A DNA stretch of 64,000 nt from Kitasatospora gansuensis (GCF_014203705.1 NZ_JACHJR010000001.1:4154001-4218000), one strand, 5' to 3'; counted from the first letter of the stretch, positions 32,211 to 41,139 are shown. Program-made: numbers and translations. The notes: generated from the letters alone by a model not told the origin.

Positions 32211-34139
32211 TCAGCGTCGAGGTTTGAGCTGGCGCAGGGTGAGGCCGGCGCTGGCCTGTTTGAAGAGGTATTCGGCGCGCTCGTACGAGAGGCGGGCCCG
32301 GCCGGTTTCCGGGCAGAGGTCGGCGGTGGGAGTGCGGGCCGGGCCGGGGCGGCGGTCGGTGAGGAAGAGCGGGCCCCGGGTGCGGCCGACCAGGAGGTGG
32401 GGGAGCAGGCGGGCGGTGCCGGAGCGCCAGGTGATGCCGGGGGTGGCGGTGCGGTCGTCCAGGTCGAGGTCCTCGACGTTCAGGGCGAGCGCGGCGCGTA
32501 CTCCGGCGCCCGACTCGTTCAGCAGGCGCCACAGGGTCTGCTCGCGCAGGGCCAGGCCCGGCCGGGCGCAGAGGGCGTCCAGCCGGCCGGGGGCGAGCGG
32601 TGTGGTGGTGCTGCGGGGTTCGGCGCGGCGCTCCAACCGGGCGGCGGGCTCCGGCAGTTCGGCCCAGGTGGCGAAGGAGCGGACGGCCGCGCGGTGCCGG
32701 TTCCAGGTCCGGGCGGCCGCACCGCCCCAGGCGGTCGCGAACACCTCGGCCACCTGATCGGCCGTCAGCTCGGCCAGCGGCAGCCCTTCGCCGAGGGCCA
32801 GGCCGAGCCGGCCCAGGGTCTGTCCGTACGAACGGACCGTCGCGGCGTCCAGCCCGGCGTCGGCCAGGAAGGCGCGAGTGGCCGAACCGAGGGTGGGCCC
32901 GGTCGTGGCGGGTACGGCGAGGGCGTCGGCGCGGCGGAGCAGGAAGGCGCGCTCGGCGGCGTTCCGGGTGAGCGCGGCGGCCCGCTGGAACTCCAGCCGG
33001 GCTTCGGCGGGCCGGCCGAGCCGGGCCAGCAGGTCGCCCCGGACGCTCGGCAGCAGGTGGTAGTCCCGCAGCGCGGGGTCGCCGGTCAGCGGGTCGGTCA
33101 GGTCGAGCCCGGCCTGCGGGCCACGGGCCATGCCGACCGCCACCGCGCGGTTCAGCTGCACCACCGGGGTCGGCAGCAGCCGGGCCAGCGCCCCGTACAG
33201 GGCGGCGATCTGCGCCCAGTCGGTCTCCTCGGCAGTGCGGGCCTGGGCGTGGCAGACCGCGATCGCGGCCTGCAGCACGTACGGTCCCGGCGGCCCGCCG
33301 AGTTCGCGGGCCCGGAGCATCGCGGTGAAGCCGCGCCGGATCAGCAACTGGTCCCAGCGGCCCCGGTTCTGCTCGTGCAGCAGGACCGGTTCGCCGGACG
33401 GGCCGGTGCGGGCGGCCGAGCGTGAGGCCTGCACCTCCATCAGCGCGACCAGGCCGTGCACCTCGGCCTCGCGCGGGGCCAGTACGGCCAGCAGACGGCC
33501 GAGCCGGAGCGCCTCCTGGCACAGGCCGGGCCGCATCAGGTCGTCGCCCGAGGTCGCCGAGTAACCCTCGTTGAAGATCAGGTAGATGACCTCCAGGACC
33601 GAGGAGAGCCGGGCGCCGAGCTCCTCCTCGCCGGGCAGTTCGAAGGAGACCTGCCGCTCGGCCAGCGTCCGTTTGGCGGCGGCGATCCGCTGGGTGACGG
33701 CCGGTCCGGTGCTCAGGAAGGCGCGGGCGATCTCCTCCGCCGTCAGGCCGCCGAGCAGCCGGAGCGTCAGGGCGGCCCTGGCCTCGGTCGGCAGCACGGG
33801 GTGACAGGAGATCAGCATCAGCCGCAGCAGGTCGTCGGGCTCGGGGTCCGACTGTCGGTCCAGCTCGTGGGCGAGCTGCTCCTGCTTGCGCACCTGCAGC
33901 TGGGAGCGCCGGATGTGGTCGACGGCGCGGCGTTTGGCGATCGCGGTCAGCCAGGCGCCGGGGTTGTCCGGGACGCCGGTCCGCGGCCACTGTTCGAGCG
34001 CGGCGACCAGGGCGTCCTGGGCCAGCTCCTCGGCCAGGCCGACGTCGCGGACCAGCCGGGCGAGGCCGGCGATGATCTTCGCCGACTCGAGTTTCCAGAC
34101 CGCATCGATCGTGCGGCGGGCATCCAGCACGGGCACCAT
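32211..34139 (-). CDS. ECF42-type sigma factor fused to a truncated tyrosine-recombinase-like domain
   Basis: 642 aa from ATG 34139. Residues 1 to about 415 are an ECF42-type sigma factor: region 2 (RDVGLAEELAQDALVAALEQW, NPGAWLTAIAKRRAVDHIRR), region 4 (RLLGGLTAEEIARAFLSTGPAVTQRI), then the long helical extension (EGYSATSGDDLMRPGLCQEA, VQLNRAVAVGMARGPQAGL). Residues about 417-642 resemble a SAM-like core-binding domain (TVRSYGQTLGRLGLALGEG) plus a tyrosine-recombinase catalytic start (NVEDLDLDDR, TARLLPHLLVGRTRGPLFLTDR). It stops at LTLRQLKPRR, where HxxR would begin, so catalytic His/Arg and Tyr are missing and the first Arg seems replaced. The DGPF gene upstream is the normal ECF42 partner. 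Confidence 0.8.
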   Translation of the reverse strand: MVPVLDARRTIDAVWKLESAKIIAGLARLVRDVGLAEELAQDALVAALEQWPRTGVPDNPGAWLTAIAKRRAVDHIRRSQLQVRKQEQLAHELDRQSDPEPDDLLRLMLISCHPVLPTEARAALTLRLLGGLTAEEIARAFLSTGPAVTQRIAAAKRTLAERQVSFELPGEEELGARLSSVLEVIYLIFNEGYSATSGDDLMRPGLCQEALRLGRLLAVLAPREAEVHGLVALMEVQASRSAARTGPSGEPVLLHEQNRGRWDQLLIRRGFTAMLRARELGGPPGPYVLQAAIAVCHAQARTAEETDWAQIAALYGALARLLPTPVVQLNRAVAVGMARGPQAGLDLTDPLTGDPALRDYHLLPSVRGDLLARLGRPAEARLEFQRAAALTRNAAERAFLLRRADALAVPATTGPTLGSATRAFLADAGLDAATVRSYGQTLGRLGLALGEGLPLAELTADQVAEVFATAWGGAAARTWNRHRAAVRSFATWAELPEPAARLERRAEPRSTTTPLAPGRLDALCARPGLALREQTLWRLLNESGAGVRAALALNVEDLDLDDRTATPGITWRSGTARLLPHLLVGRTRGPLFLTDRRPGPARTPTADLCPETGRARLSYERAEYLFKQASAGLTLRQLKPRR

Positions 34140-34208
34140 GACAGCACACCCGCCCCGGCTCACTGTCGAGCCGGGGCGGGTGCTGACGGTACGGGTGCTG
34201 ACGCGGCC

Positions 34209-34532
34209 TCAGTCGGTGAAGACCTGCTGGATCCGGCTCTGGCCGTCGCCGACGATCCGGCGGAACCGGCGGGCCAGCTCGATCGCCTCCTCCTCGGAGC
34301 GGACCTCGACCAGCGCGAAGCCGGCCACCGCCTCCTTGGCCTCGGCGAACGGCCCGTCGGTCACCGTGATCTCGCCGCCCGAGGAGCTCACCAGGATGCT
34401 CGCCGGCCCGAGGCCGCCGGTGGCCAGCAGGACGCCGGAGGCGGTCAGCTCCTCGATGAACCGGCCCATCTCGGCGAACAGCGTCTCGTCGGGAGCGGAG
34501 CCGTCGGCGTTGGTGGTCATCAGGTAGCGCAT
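34209..34532 (-). CDS. DGPF/YCII-family protein, partner of ECF42 sigma
   Basis: 107 aa from ATG 34532 with GGAGG upstream. MRYLMTTNADG opens the YCII-like ferredoxin fold and VTDGPFAEAKEAVAGFALVEV contains the name-giving DGPF. DGPF proteins accompany ECF42 sigma factors across actinobacteria and are among their targets. Their activity is unknown. The downstream sigma gene starts 69 bp later on the same strand. Confidence 0.87.
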   Translation of the reverse strand: MRYLMTTNADGSAPDETLFAEMGRFIEELTASGVLLATGGLGPASILVSSSGGEITVTDGPFAEAKEAVAGFALVEVRSEEEAIELARRFRRIVGDGQSRIQQVFTD

Positions 34533-34587
34533 GGGGTGCCTCCAGTGGGTGTCGTATCGGTGCTTCTGCCGGTACGTCGAACGAGGT

Positions 34588-34624
34588 GATGTGACAGGGA
34601 ATGTCGGGCGTTCCCTGTCACATC
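34588..34624. promoter_or_regulatory. long inverted repeat between DGPF and DUF998 genes
   Basis: GATGTGACAGGGAA (34588-34601) and its exact complement (34611-34624) flank a 9-bp spacer in the gap between divergent genes. The length suggests an operator for a dimeric regulator or a paired promoter element. No regulator is assigned. Confidence 0.5.
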
Positions 34625-34686
34625 GCCCGGACGACGTGTCAGCGAGAAACCGAAGAGAGACCGAACTCCGGAAGGAACGACCGATC

Positions 34687-35343
34687 ATGACCACCGTTCA
34701 GCTCCCCGTCGCCGCCCGCACCGTCAGCACCCGCTCGCTGCTCACCTGCGCGGTGGTGGCGTCCCCGCTCTGGGCCGCCGTCTCGCTGGCCCAGGCCGCC
34801 ACCCGGGAGGGCTTCGACCTCACCCGGCACCCGCTCAGCGCGCTGAGCAACGGTGAGCTCGGCTGGCTCCAGATCACCAACTTCCTGGTCTCGGGCGTCC
34901 TCACCGTCCTCGGGGCGAGCGGGCTGCGCCGGGCGATGCGGGGCACGGCCGGCGGCACCTGGGTGCCCCGGCTGGTCCGTCTCAGTGGCCTCGGGATCAT
35001 CGCCGCCGGGGTGTTCGTGATGGACCCGGCCGACGGCTTCCCGGTCGGCACGCCGTACGGGATGCCGACCGCGCTGACCTGGCACAGCTATGGCCACATG
35101 CTGGCCGGTCTGGTGGCCTTCGGCGCCCTCGGTGCCGCCTGCTACGTGCTGGGCCGGCACTTCCGCCGGGCCGGGAGCCGTGGTCTCGCCATCGCCTCCC
35201 GGGTCGCCGGGACGGCGTTGGTGCTCGGCAACGCCTGGGCGATGGGCGGCGGGCGGGCCGGCACGCTGACCCTGGCGGTCGGGGTGATCGCCGCAATGCT
35301 GTGGATCTCCGTGATCGCCGCCAGGTACCGTCAGGGCCGCTGA
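34687..35343 (+). CDS. DUF998-family membrane protein
   Basis: 218 aa from ATG 34687 with GGAAGG upstream. About six membrane helices (SLLTCAVVASPLWAAVSLAQA, NFLVSGVLTVLGASGL, LGIIAAGVFVMDP, HMLAGLVAFGALGAACYVL, VAGTALVLGNAWAMGG, LAVGVIAAMLWISVIAARY). FDLTRHPLSALSNGELGWLQ and the DPADGFPVGTP loop are typical of DUF998. Function unknown. Divergent from the DGPF-ECF42 operon and perhaps in its regulon. Confidence 0.82.
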   Translation: MTTVQLPVAARTVSTRSLLTCAVVASPLWAAVSLAQAATREGFDLTRHPLSALSNGELGWLQITNFLVSGVLTVLGASGLRRAMRGTAGGTWVPRLVRLSGLGIIAAGVFVMDPADGFPVGTPYGMPTALTWHSYGHMLAGLVAFGALGAACYVLGRHFRRAGSRGLAIASRVAGTALVLGNAWAMGGGRAGTLTLAVGVIAAMLWISVIAARYRQGR

Positions 35344-35374
35344 GACACCGTCAGCCTGACGCGGGGGAGTGGAC

Positions 35375-35923
35375 ATGTTCGAAGGCAAGCTGGTCAGGCT
35401 GCGGGCGCTGCGCGCCGAGGACGCGGAGCACCACCTGCGCTGGCGCAACGACCCCGAGGTGGTCCGGCTGGCCGCCGCCGGGGACCCGTGCTTCGGGCCG
35501 GTCACGGCGGAGGCGGTCGGGCTCGGCTTCGACACCATGCTGCGGCTGACGCCGCGCGAGTCGGCGGTCTTCACCGTCGAGGACCTGACGGACGGTCGGG
35601 TGATCGGCATGGCCGACTACCGCGACCTGGACCCGTACGGCGGGTCCGCCACACTGGGCGTGACCATCGGCGAGCGGGAGTACTGGGGTCGGGGCCACGG
35701 CTCCGAGGCGCTGGCCCTGGTGGTCGACCACCTGTTCGGCACGTACGGGCCGCACCGCCTGGAGCTGGACACCTGGAGCGGCAACGAGCGCGCGGTCCGC
35801 GCCTTCACCCGGCTCGGCTTCCGGGAGGAGGGCCGCCGCCGCTCCGCCGTGCTGGTGGCGGGGGAGCGGTACGACCGGGTGCTGTTCGGGCTGCTCCGGG
35901 AGGAGTGGGCGCGGCGCGCCTGA
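35375..35923 (+). CDS. GNAT-family N-acetyltransferase
   Basis: 182 aa from ATG 35375 with GGGGGAG upstream. KLVRLRALRAEDAEHHLRWRNDPEVV is the RimJ/RimL-type beginning. GEREYWGRGHGSEALALVVDHLF holds the acetyl-CoA-binding R/Q-x-x-G-x-G/A loop (GRGHGS). NERAVRAFTRLGFREEGRRR is the closing motif. Transfers acetyl from acetyl-CoA to an amino group. The substrate could be a ribosomal N-terminus or a small molecule. Confidence 0.87.
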   Translation: MFEGKLVRLRALRAEDAEHHLRWRNDPEVVRLAAAGDPCFGPVTAEAVGLGFDTMLRLTPRESAVFTVEDLTDGRVIGMADYRDLDPYGGSATLGVTIGEREYWGRGHGSEALALVVDHLFGTYGPHRLELDTWSGNERAVRAFTRLGFREEGRRRSAVLVAGERYDRVLFGLLREEWARRA

Positions 35924-35974
35924 CGGGTGACCGTCCACAGCCTGGGGACGGTCACCCCGAGGTCACCCCGGCGG

Positions 35975-38494
35975 CTACTCCCGGGCGCCGATGGCATCCG
36001 CCGCGTTGGCCCGCAGGGCCAGCCGGGCCGGCAGTGCGGTCGCCGTGAAGGCGAGCGCGGTGGCCACCCCGACCACGGCCAGATAGGTCAGCGGCGGGGC
36101 GTACGGCGTGGCCGAGCCGGTCATCCCGCTGCTGTACGCGCCGAGCGTCAGGTAGGCCACGGCGGTGCCGAGGGCGACCGCCAGCAGCGCGACCGTCAGG
36201 GTCTCCCAGCGCAGCATCGCCCTGATCTGGCGTCCGGTGGTGCCGATCAGCCGCAGCATGGCGAACTCGCGACGGCGGGCGGCGGTCGCCATCACCAGGG
36301 TGTTGACCACGGCGATGCCGGTGAAGGCGATGATCAGGCCCATCGCGACGTAGTTGACCTGGGCCTGGGTGCCCGCCTTGGCCTGCTGCGCGGCGTCCAC
36401 CTGGTCCCGGTCCAGCACCCGCACGGCGGGGAAGGCCCGGACGGCGGCCCGCAGCGCGGTGGCGTCGGCCGTACCGGCGATCAGCACCGAGGAGGCCAGC
36501 GGGTTGTCCACATGGGCGGCGACCAGCCGGTGCGGGAGCGTCAGATCGCCGTGGCCGAGGCCCCGTTGGTAGACCGCGACCACCCGGAGCTGCACGGTGG
36601 TGCCGTCCCCGAGGGTGACCGGGAGCCGGTCGCCGACCTCGACGCCCTTGGTGAGCGCGGCCAGTTCGCTGACCGCGACCGTGTCGTCCGCCAGCGCGTC
36701 CAGCGATCCGGCGGTGACCTTCGGGTCCAGGGTGCGGGCCAGGCCCGGCGAACTGACGCCCTGGGCGGGGAACTTGTCCTGCCCGGCCCGCACCGTGGTG
36801 CGGAGCACCTCGGTCACGGCGGTGACGCCGGGCACCTGCCGGACGGCCGCGGCAGCCGCCTCGGGCACGCCGGGACCGGCCGCCGCCAGCACGTACGGGG
36901 CCAGCGTGCCCTGGACGGCCTGCTCGCGGGCCGCGTGGCTCGCGGTGGTCTGGGTGAACAGGATGGTCGAGGCCATCGCGACCGCCAGGCTGAGCGGCGT
37001 CACCACGGCGGCCAGCCGCTGGGCGTTGGCCCGGGTGTTCTGCGCGGCCAGGAAGCCGGTGGCCGGGGAGACCAGCTGCCCGACCCGGCCCAGCACGGCG
37101 GTGGCGACCCGGGTGACCAGCGGGCCCAGCAGGGCGATCGCGGCGGCGGCCAGGATCACCGACAGGAAGGTCACCGGGGTGGCGGCGGCCTCGGTGCGCA
37201 GACCGGTGAGGACGAACACCAACACCGCGTACCCGGCGGCCACCAGCAGTCCGGCGATCAGCCGGACCGGCCCGATCCCCGGCTTCGGCATTGCGGCCTC
37301 GGCCAGCCCCTCGGTCGGGTGCACCCGGGCCGGACGGCGGGCCGACACCCTGGCCGCACCCCAGGCGGCGAGCAGCGTGGCGAGCACGGCCAGGCAGGGC
37401 GGGAACGCACTGAGCGTCAGTTCCAGGGTGTCCGGCAGCGCACCGACCTCGACGAAGCGACCGTGCATCCAGCGCGCCAGCGCGAGCCCGGCGAACGCGC
37501 CGGGCACGCCGGCCAGCAGGCCGACCACCTGCGCCTCCCGGCCGACCATCCGGCGGAGCTGACGGGGCGTCGCCCCGACCGCGCGCAGCAGGGCCAGCTC
37601 CCGGGCCCGCTGCTGGATGGAGAGCGCAAAGGTCCCGGTCACCACCAGCAGCGCGACCAGCAGTGAGGTGCCGCCCATCGCGGCGCCCAGAGTGACCAGG
37701 CTGACCCGGGCCTTGCCCGCGTCCAGGAACTCGGCCTCGCCCCGGCCCTCGCCGGTCCTGACCTGGAGGGTACTGCCCGACAGGGCGTCAAGCGCCGTTC
37801 GCCGTACGGCAGTCGGGTTTGCACCGGGGGCGGTCAGCAGGCCGATCGCGGCCACCTGACCGGGGTGACCGGCCAGCCGGCGGGCCTCGGCGGTGCTGAA
37901 GAACAGCGTGGACTGGCGCTTAAGCGCCGGGCCGTCGGCCGGAGCGGCGAGGCCGACCACCCGGTAGGCGGTGGGTGCGGCGGTGGACTGCACGGTGACG
38001 GTGCCGCCGACCGCGACGCCGAGGGCGGCGTCGAGCACCACCTCGTCCGTGGCGGCGGGGGCCCGGCCCGCCCGCAGCTCGAACGGCGTCAGCGCGGCGG
38101 ACTCCCAGGAGTGGCCCCAGGACGCACCGCCCGCGACCCGGCCGTCCGGCGCCACCAGGTGGGCGGGGAAGGTGAGTTCGGGCAGCGCGGCGCGGACGCC
38201 GGGCAGCGTGGCGAGCCGCTCGACGGTGGCCGCGTCCAGCCAGGCCCGCTCGGTCAGCGGCTTGGCCTTCTCCTTGGTCTTGCCCTTCTTCTCCTCGGTC
38301 CAGTGCACCTCCTGGTCCGCGGTGACCAGCAGCGGGGTGCCCGCGTACCGCTCGGTGGGGATCCTTCCGCGCAGACCGGTCTCCAGCAGCGCGGCACACG
38401 CGGTGACCAGCACGGCCGCGCAGAACAGCGCGACGAACGCGCCGACGAAGGCCCCCTTGCGGGCCCGCAGCGTACTCAGGGCGAGGGTGAACAT
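35975..38494 (-). CDS. FtsX-type ABC transporter permease
   Basis: 839 aa from ATG 38494, overlapping the stop of the ATPase gene (TGATG). One N-terminal helix (KGAFVGAFVALFCAAVLVTACAA) precedes an extracytoplasmic domain of about 220 residues. Then come three helices, a second set with another periplasmic-type domain, and three final helices. Two FtsX motifs are present, ARELALLRAVGATPRQLRRM and RRREFAMLRLIGTTGRQIRAM, marking a duplicated MacB/FtsX-type permease. These complexes move or extract molecules at the membrane. Substrate unknown. Confidence 0.9.
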   Translation of the reverse strand: MFTLALSTLRARKGAFVGAFVALFCAAVLVTACAALLETGLRGRIPTERYAGTPLLVTADQEVHWTEEKKGKTKEKAKPLTERAWLDAATVERLATLPGVRAALPELTFPAHLVAPDGRVAGGASWGHSWESAALTPFELRAGRAPAATDEVVLDAALGVAVGGTVTVQSTAAPTAYRVVGLAAPADGPALKRQSTLFFSTAEARRLAGHPGQVAAIGLLTAPGANPTAVRRTALDALSGSTLQVRTGEGRGEAEFLDAGKARVSLVTLGAAMGGTSLLVALLVVTGTFALSIQQRARELALLRAVGATPRQLRRMVGREAQVVGLLAGVPGAFAGLALARWMHGRFVEVGALPDTLELTLSAFPPCLAVLATLLAAWGAARVSARRPARVHPTEGLAEAAMPKPGIGPVRLIAGLLVAAGYAVLVFVLTGLRTEAAATPVTFLSVILAAAAIALLGPLVTRVATAVLGRVGQLVSPATGFLAAQNTRANAQRLAAVVTPLSLAVAMASTILFTQTTASHAAREQAVQGTLAPYVLAAAGPGVPEAAAAAVRQVPGVTAVTEVLRTTVRAGQDKFPAQGVSSPGLARTLDPKVTAGSLDALADDTVAVSELAALTKGVEVGDRLPVTLGDGTTVQLRVVAVYQRGLGHGDLTLPHRLVAAHVDNPLASSVLIAGTADATALRAAVRAFPAVRVLDRDQVDAAQQAKAGTQAQVNYVAMGLIIAFTGIAVVNTLVMATAARRREFAMLRLIGTTGRQIRAMLRWETLTVALLAVALGTAVAYLTLGAYSSGMTGSATPYAPPLTYLAVVGVATALAFTATALPARLALRANAADAIGARE

Positions 38495-39291
38495 CAGGCC
38501 CACGCACCCAGGCGGCTCATCCGGTCGGCGACCCGGTCCACGGTCGGCGCGGTCATCTCGTCCACGATGTCGCCGTCGGCGAGGAACAGCACGCTGTCGG
38601 CGTACGCGGCGGCGACCGGGTCGTGGGTGACCATCACGACCGTCTGGCCCAGCTCGTCCACGGTCTGCCGGAGCAGGCCGAGCACCTCCTTGGCCGTCAT
38701 GGTGTCCAGCGCGCCGGTGGGCTCGTCGCCGAACGCCACCTCGGGCCGGGTGACCAGCGCCCGGGCGATCGCCACCCGCTGCTGCTGGCCGCCGGACAGC
38801 TCGGCCGGGCGGTGGCCGGTCCGGCCGGTCAGGCCGACCCGCTCGACGATCTCCGCCAGCCACCGCTGGTCGGCCTTCCGGCCCGCCAGCAGCAGCGGCA
38901 GCGTGATGTTCTGAAGCACCGTCAGGGACGGCATCAGGTTGAACGCCTGGAACACGAAGCCGATCCGGTCGCGGCGCAGCCGGGTCAGCGCGGTCTCGTC
39001 CAGTCCGCCCAGCTCGCTGCCGCCGAGCGCGACCGCGCCCTCGGTCGGCCGGTCCAGGCCCGCCGCGCAGTGCAGGAAGGTGCTCTTGCCGGAACCCGAG
39101 GGCCCCATCACGGCGGTGAAGCTGCCGCGCGGGATGTCGACGGTGACGCCCCGCAGGGCGTGCACGGCGGCGGTGCCGCGGCCGTACACCTTGCTGACCG
39201 AGGTCAGCCGGACGGCCGCCTCGGGAGTTCTGCCGAGGCCGTGGGCCGGTGCTGCGGTCGGGTGGGCCGCCGAGGGAAGGATCTTGGACAT
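38494..39291 (-). CDS. ABC transporter ATP-binding protein, LolD/MacB type
   Basis: 265 aa from ATG 39291. Walker A GPSGSGKST, Q-loop FVFQAFNLMPSLTVLQN, signature LSGGQQQRVAIARAL, Walker B VAFGDEPTGALD and H-loop VMVTHDPVAAAYAD are all intact. The FQAFNL and EPTGALD forms are typical of the LolD/MacB class that pairs with FtsX-type permeases, as here. A divergent TrmB/LuxR-like regulator starts 98 bp away. Confidence 0.93.
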   Translation of the reverse strand: MSKILPSAAHPTAAPAHGLGRTPEAAVRLTSVSKVYGRGTAAVHALRGVTVDIPRGSFTAVMGPSGSGKSTFLHCAAGLDRPTEGAVALGGSELGGLDETALTRLRRDRIGFVFQAFNLMPSLTVLQNITLPLLLAGRKADQRWLAEIVERVGLTGRTGHRPAELSGGQQQRVAIARALVTRPEVAFGDEPTGALDTMTAKEVLGLLRQTVDELGQTVVMVTHDPVAAAYADSVLFLADGDIVDEMTAPTVDRVADRMSRLGAWA

Positions 39292-39337
39292 GACCCCAGC
39301 CTGCTGGCCGGGCGGGACTTGATCTAGTGTCAGAACA

Positions 39338-39361
39338 GGCAACGCGTGACAGCTTGTTGCC
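39338..39361. promoter_or_regulatory. inverted repeat between the ABC operon and its divergent regulator
   Basis: GGCAAC and GTTGCC with a 12-bp spacer, placed in the 97-bp gap between the divergent starts. Candidate operator of the regulator at 39389. Confidence 0.4.
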
Positions 39362-39388
39362 AGTCTCGACCGGGGGATCGGGGGAGCG

Positions 39389-40381
39389 ATGTCGAGTTTG
39401 ACCGCACTTGGGGTGTCCGACGAACACCTGCGGCTGTACCGGTACTTCCTGCGCCATCCGGGGCACGAGGCGGCGCAGGCGGTGGCCGCGTTCGGTCTTG
39501 ACCAGGCGGAGGTCGGCGAGGCGCTGGCCGCACTGCAGGGCATGGGGCTGGTCCGGCTGTCCGAGCGGCAGTCCGTGCTGGTCTCCGACCCGACGGTGGC
39601 CGTGGAGTGGCTGGTGGAGCGTCAGCTCGGCGAGCTGAAGAGCGCCACCGACCAGGTCGCCGCCGCCCGCAAGGTGATCCCGGTGCTCGCCGAGGAGCAC
39701 CGGCACGGCCTGGAGGAGACCCCGGTCGGCGAGATCGAACGGGTCGACGGCGTGGACGCGATCCGCGAACGGCTCACCGAGCTGGCCTTCTTCACCTTCC
39801 GCGAGCTGACGGCGCTGCTGCCCAACCGGTGGCAGCCGGAGAGCATCGCGCAGGCCAGGGAGTCCGACCTGCGGATGCTCAGACGGGGCATCCGCTGGCG
39901 CACCGTGGTCGGCCCGGACGCCCGCGCCGACCCGGCGACCGTCGCCTACCTGCGGGAACTGGTCGGGCTCGGCGCCGAGGTGCGCTGCACCGACCAGGCG
40001 ATCCGCCGGATGGTGATCTGGGACCGCAGCGTCGCCATGGTCCCGGTCGACCCCGACGACTACCAGCAGGCCACCCTGGTGGTCCGGCAGCCCGGGGTAG
40101 TGGCCAACACGGTCGCCTGGTTCGACCAGGTCTGGGCCGCCGCCCGCGAACTGCCCACGGCGGAGGCGGCGGGCGACGGCCAGGCCGCACCGCCGCTCTC
40201 CGACATCGAGCGCCGGGTCCTCGACGTGCTCACCCGCACCGACAAGGACGAGGCCGCCGCCCGCGAGATGGGCGTCTCGCTGCGCACCTTCCGCCGCTAC
40301 ATCGCGGACATCATGCTCCGGCTCGGCGCGGCCAACCGCTTCCAGGCCGGCCTGCTGGCCAAGGAGAAGGGCTGGATCTAG
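39389..40381 (+). CDS. TrmB-like/LuxR-type transcription regulator
   Basis: 330 aa. The N-terminus is a TrmB-like winged helix (VSDEHLRLYRYFLRHPGHEAAQAVAAFGLDQ). A middle domain (AFFTFRELTALLPNRWQPES, RRMVIWDRSVAMVPVDPDDY) resembles the phospholipase-D-like effector module of TrmB relatives. The C-terminal helix-turn-helix is LSDIERRVLDVLTRTDKDEAAAREMGVSLRTFRRYIADIM. The same layout recurs at 61504-62475. Divergent from the FtsX-type ABC operon, which it probably controls. Its stop shares CTAG with the stop of the convergent globin gene. Confidence 0.83.
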   Translation: MSSLTALGVSDEHLRLYRYFLRHPGHEAAQAVAAFGLDQAEVGEALAALQGMGLVRLSERQSVLVSDPTVAVEWLVERQLGELKSATDQVAAARKVIPVLAEEHRHGLEETPVGEIERVDGVDAIRERLTELAFFTFRELTALLPNRWQPESIAQARESDLRMLRRGIRWRTVVGPDARADPATVAYLRELVGLGAEVRCTDQAIRRMVIWDRSVAMVPVDPDDYQQATLVVRQPGVVANTVAWFDQVWAAARELPTAEAAGDGQAAPPLSDIERRVLDVLTRTDKDEAAAREMGVSLRTFRRYIADIMLRLGAANRFQAGLLAKEKGWI

Positions 40382-41139
40382 CCGCGGTACGGCGGCGTGA
40401 TGCCCCAGTCCCAGCGCGGCATCGGGGTCTCCGGGAGCGGCGGCGGATTGGGGCCCGAGTAGATCAGCGCCATCCGGGTGCCCCACTCCAGGTAGTACGC
40501 GAGCACGCCCCGGAACTCCGGATCGGCCGGCAGGCCGACCTGGTCGGCGGTGTCCAGCAGCAGGGCGACCCAGCGGCTGCGCTGCTGCTCGGTGACGCCC
40601 CGGCCGAGGTGACGGGAGGCCATGTGCCGGTGGCCGCCGAGCTCGGTGCTGTAGCGGGCCGGGCCGCCGAAGACCTCGCCGAGCCAGGCCGCGACGTGCT
40701 CGGCGTGGTGCGGGTCCATCCCGGCGAACACCGGGGCGAGGATCTCGTCCTCGGCGACGCGCTCGTAGAAGCGGCTGAACAGCCGGTCGAAGGCGGCGGC
40801 CCCACCGGCCCACTCGTACAGGGTCGGGGTCGATCCGCCCTTCCCCTCGACGGCGGTCACCTCGTAGTGGCGCATCTCCTCGATCGCCTCGACGTACGGC
40901 TTGATCTCGGCGAAGAAGGCGGCGAAGTGCTCGCCCTTGCGGAAGCCGCCGAGGTGGTCCTCGGCGGAGGTCCAGCGGATCCGCAGGACGTAGGCGGCGG
41001 GGTCCTCCGTACAGCGGGCCAGCTCGTAGTCGACACACTGCTCGGCCGCGCCGAGCGGGCCTGCGGCTCGGAGGTACGCCTGCTCGAAGGCGGCGCGCTG
41101 CGGTTCGGCGATCCGGTACCGGATGTACTCGACAATCAT
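40378..41139 (-). CDS. antibiotic-monooxygenase domain fused to truncated hemoglobin
   Basis: 253 aa from the ATG of MIVEYIRYR (41139). Residues 1 to about 100 are an ABM-like ferredoxin fold (AYVLRIRWTSAEDHLGGFRKGEHFAAFF). Residues 110-235 are a group II truncated hemoglobin (TLYEWAGGAAAFDRLFSRFYERV, then PHHAEHVAAWLGEVFGG and STELGGHRHMASRHLGRG). The proximal His is probably that of GGHRHM or the following ASRHLG. ABM domains bind or oxidise small molecules, and group II globins handle O2 or NO. The fusion suggests an oxygen-dependent oxidation or haem chemistry. Confidence 0.82.
   Translation of the reverse strand: MIVEYIRYRIAEPQRAAFEQAYLRAAGPLGAAEQCVDYELARCTEDPAAYVLRIRWTSAEDHLGGFRKGEHFAAFFAEIKPYVEAIEEMRHYEVTAVEGKGGSTPTLYEWAGGAAAFDRLFSRFYERVAEDEILAPVFAGMDPHHAEHVAAWLGEVFGGPARYSTELGGHRHMASRHLGRGVTEQQRSRWVALLLDTADQVGLPADPEFRGVLAYYLEWGTRMALIYSGPNPPPLPETPMPRWDWGITPPYRG

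Noticed and set aside
35975..41038. A single 1687-aa protein
   Set aside because: The frame merely stays open through the ATPase gene and beyond; the permease has its own ATG at 38494 overlapping the ATPase stop.
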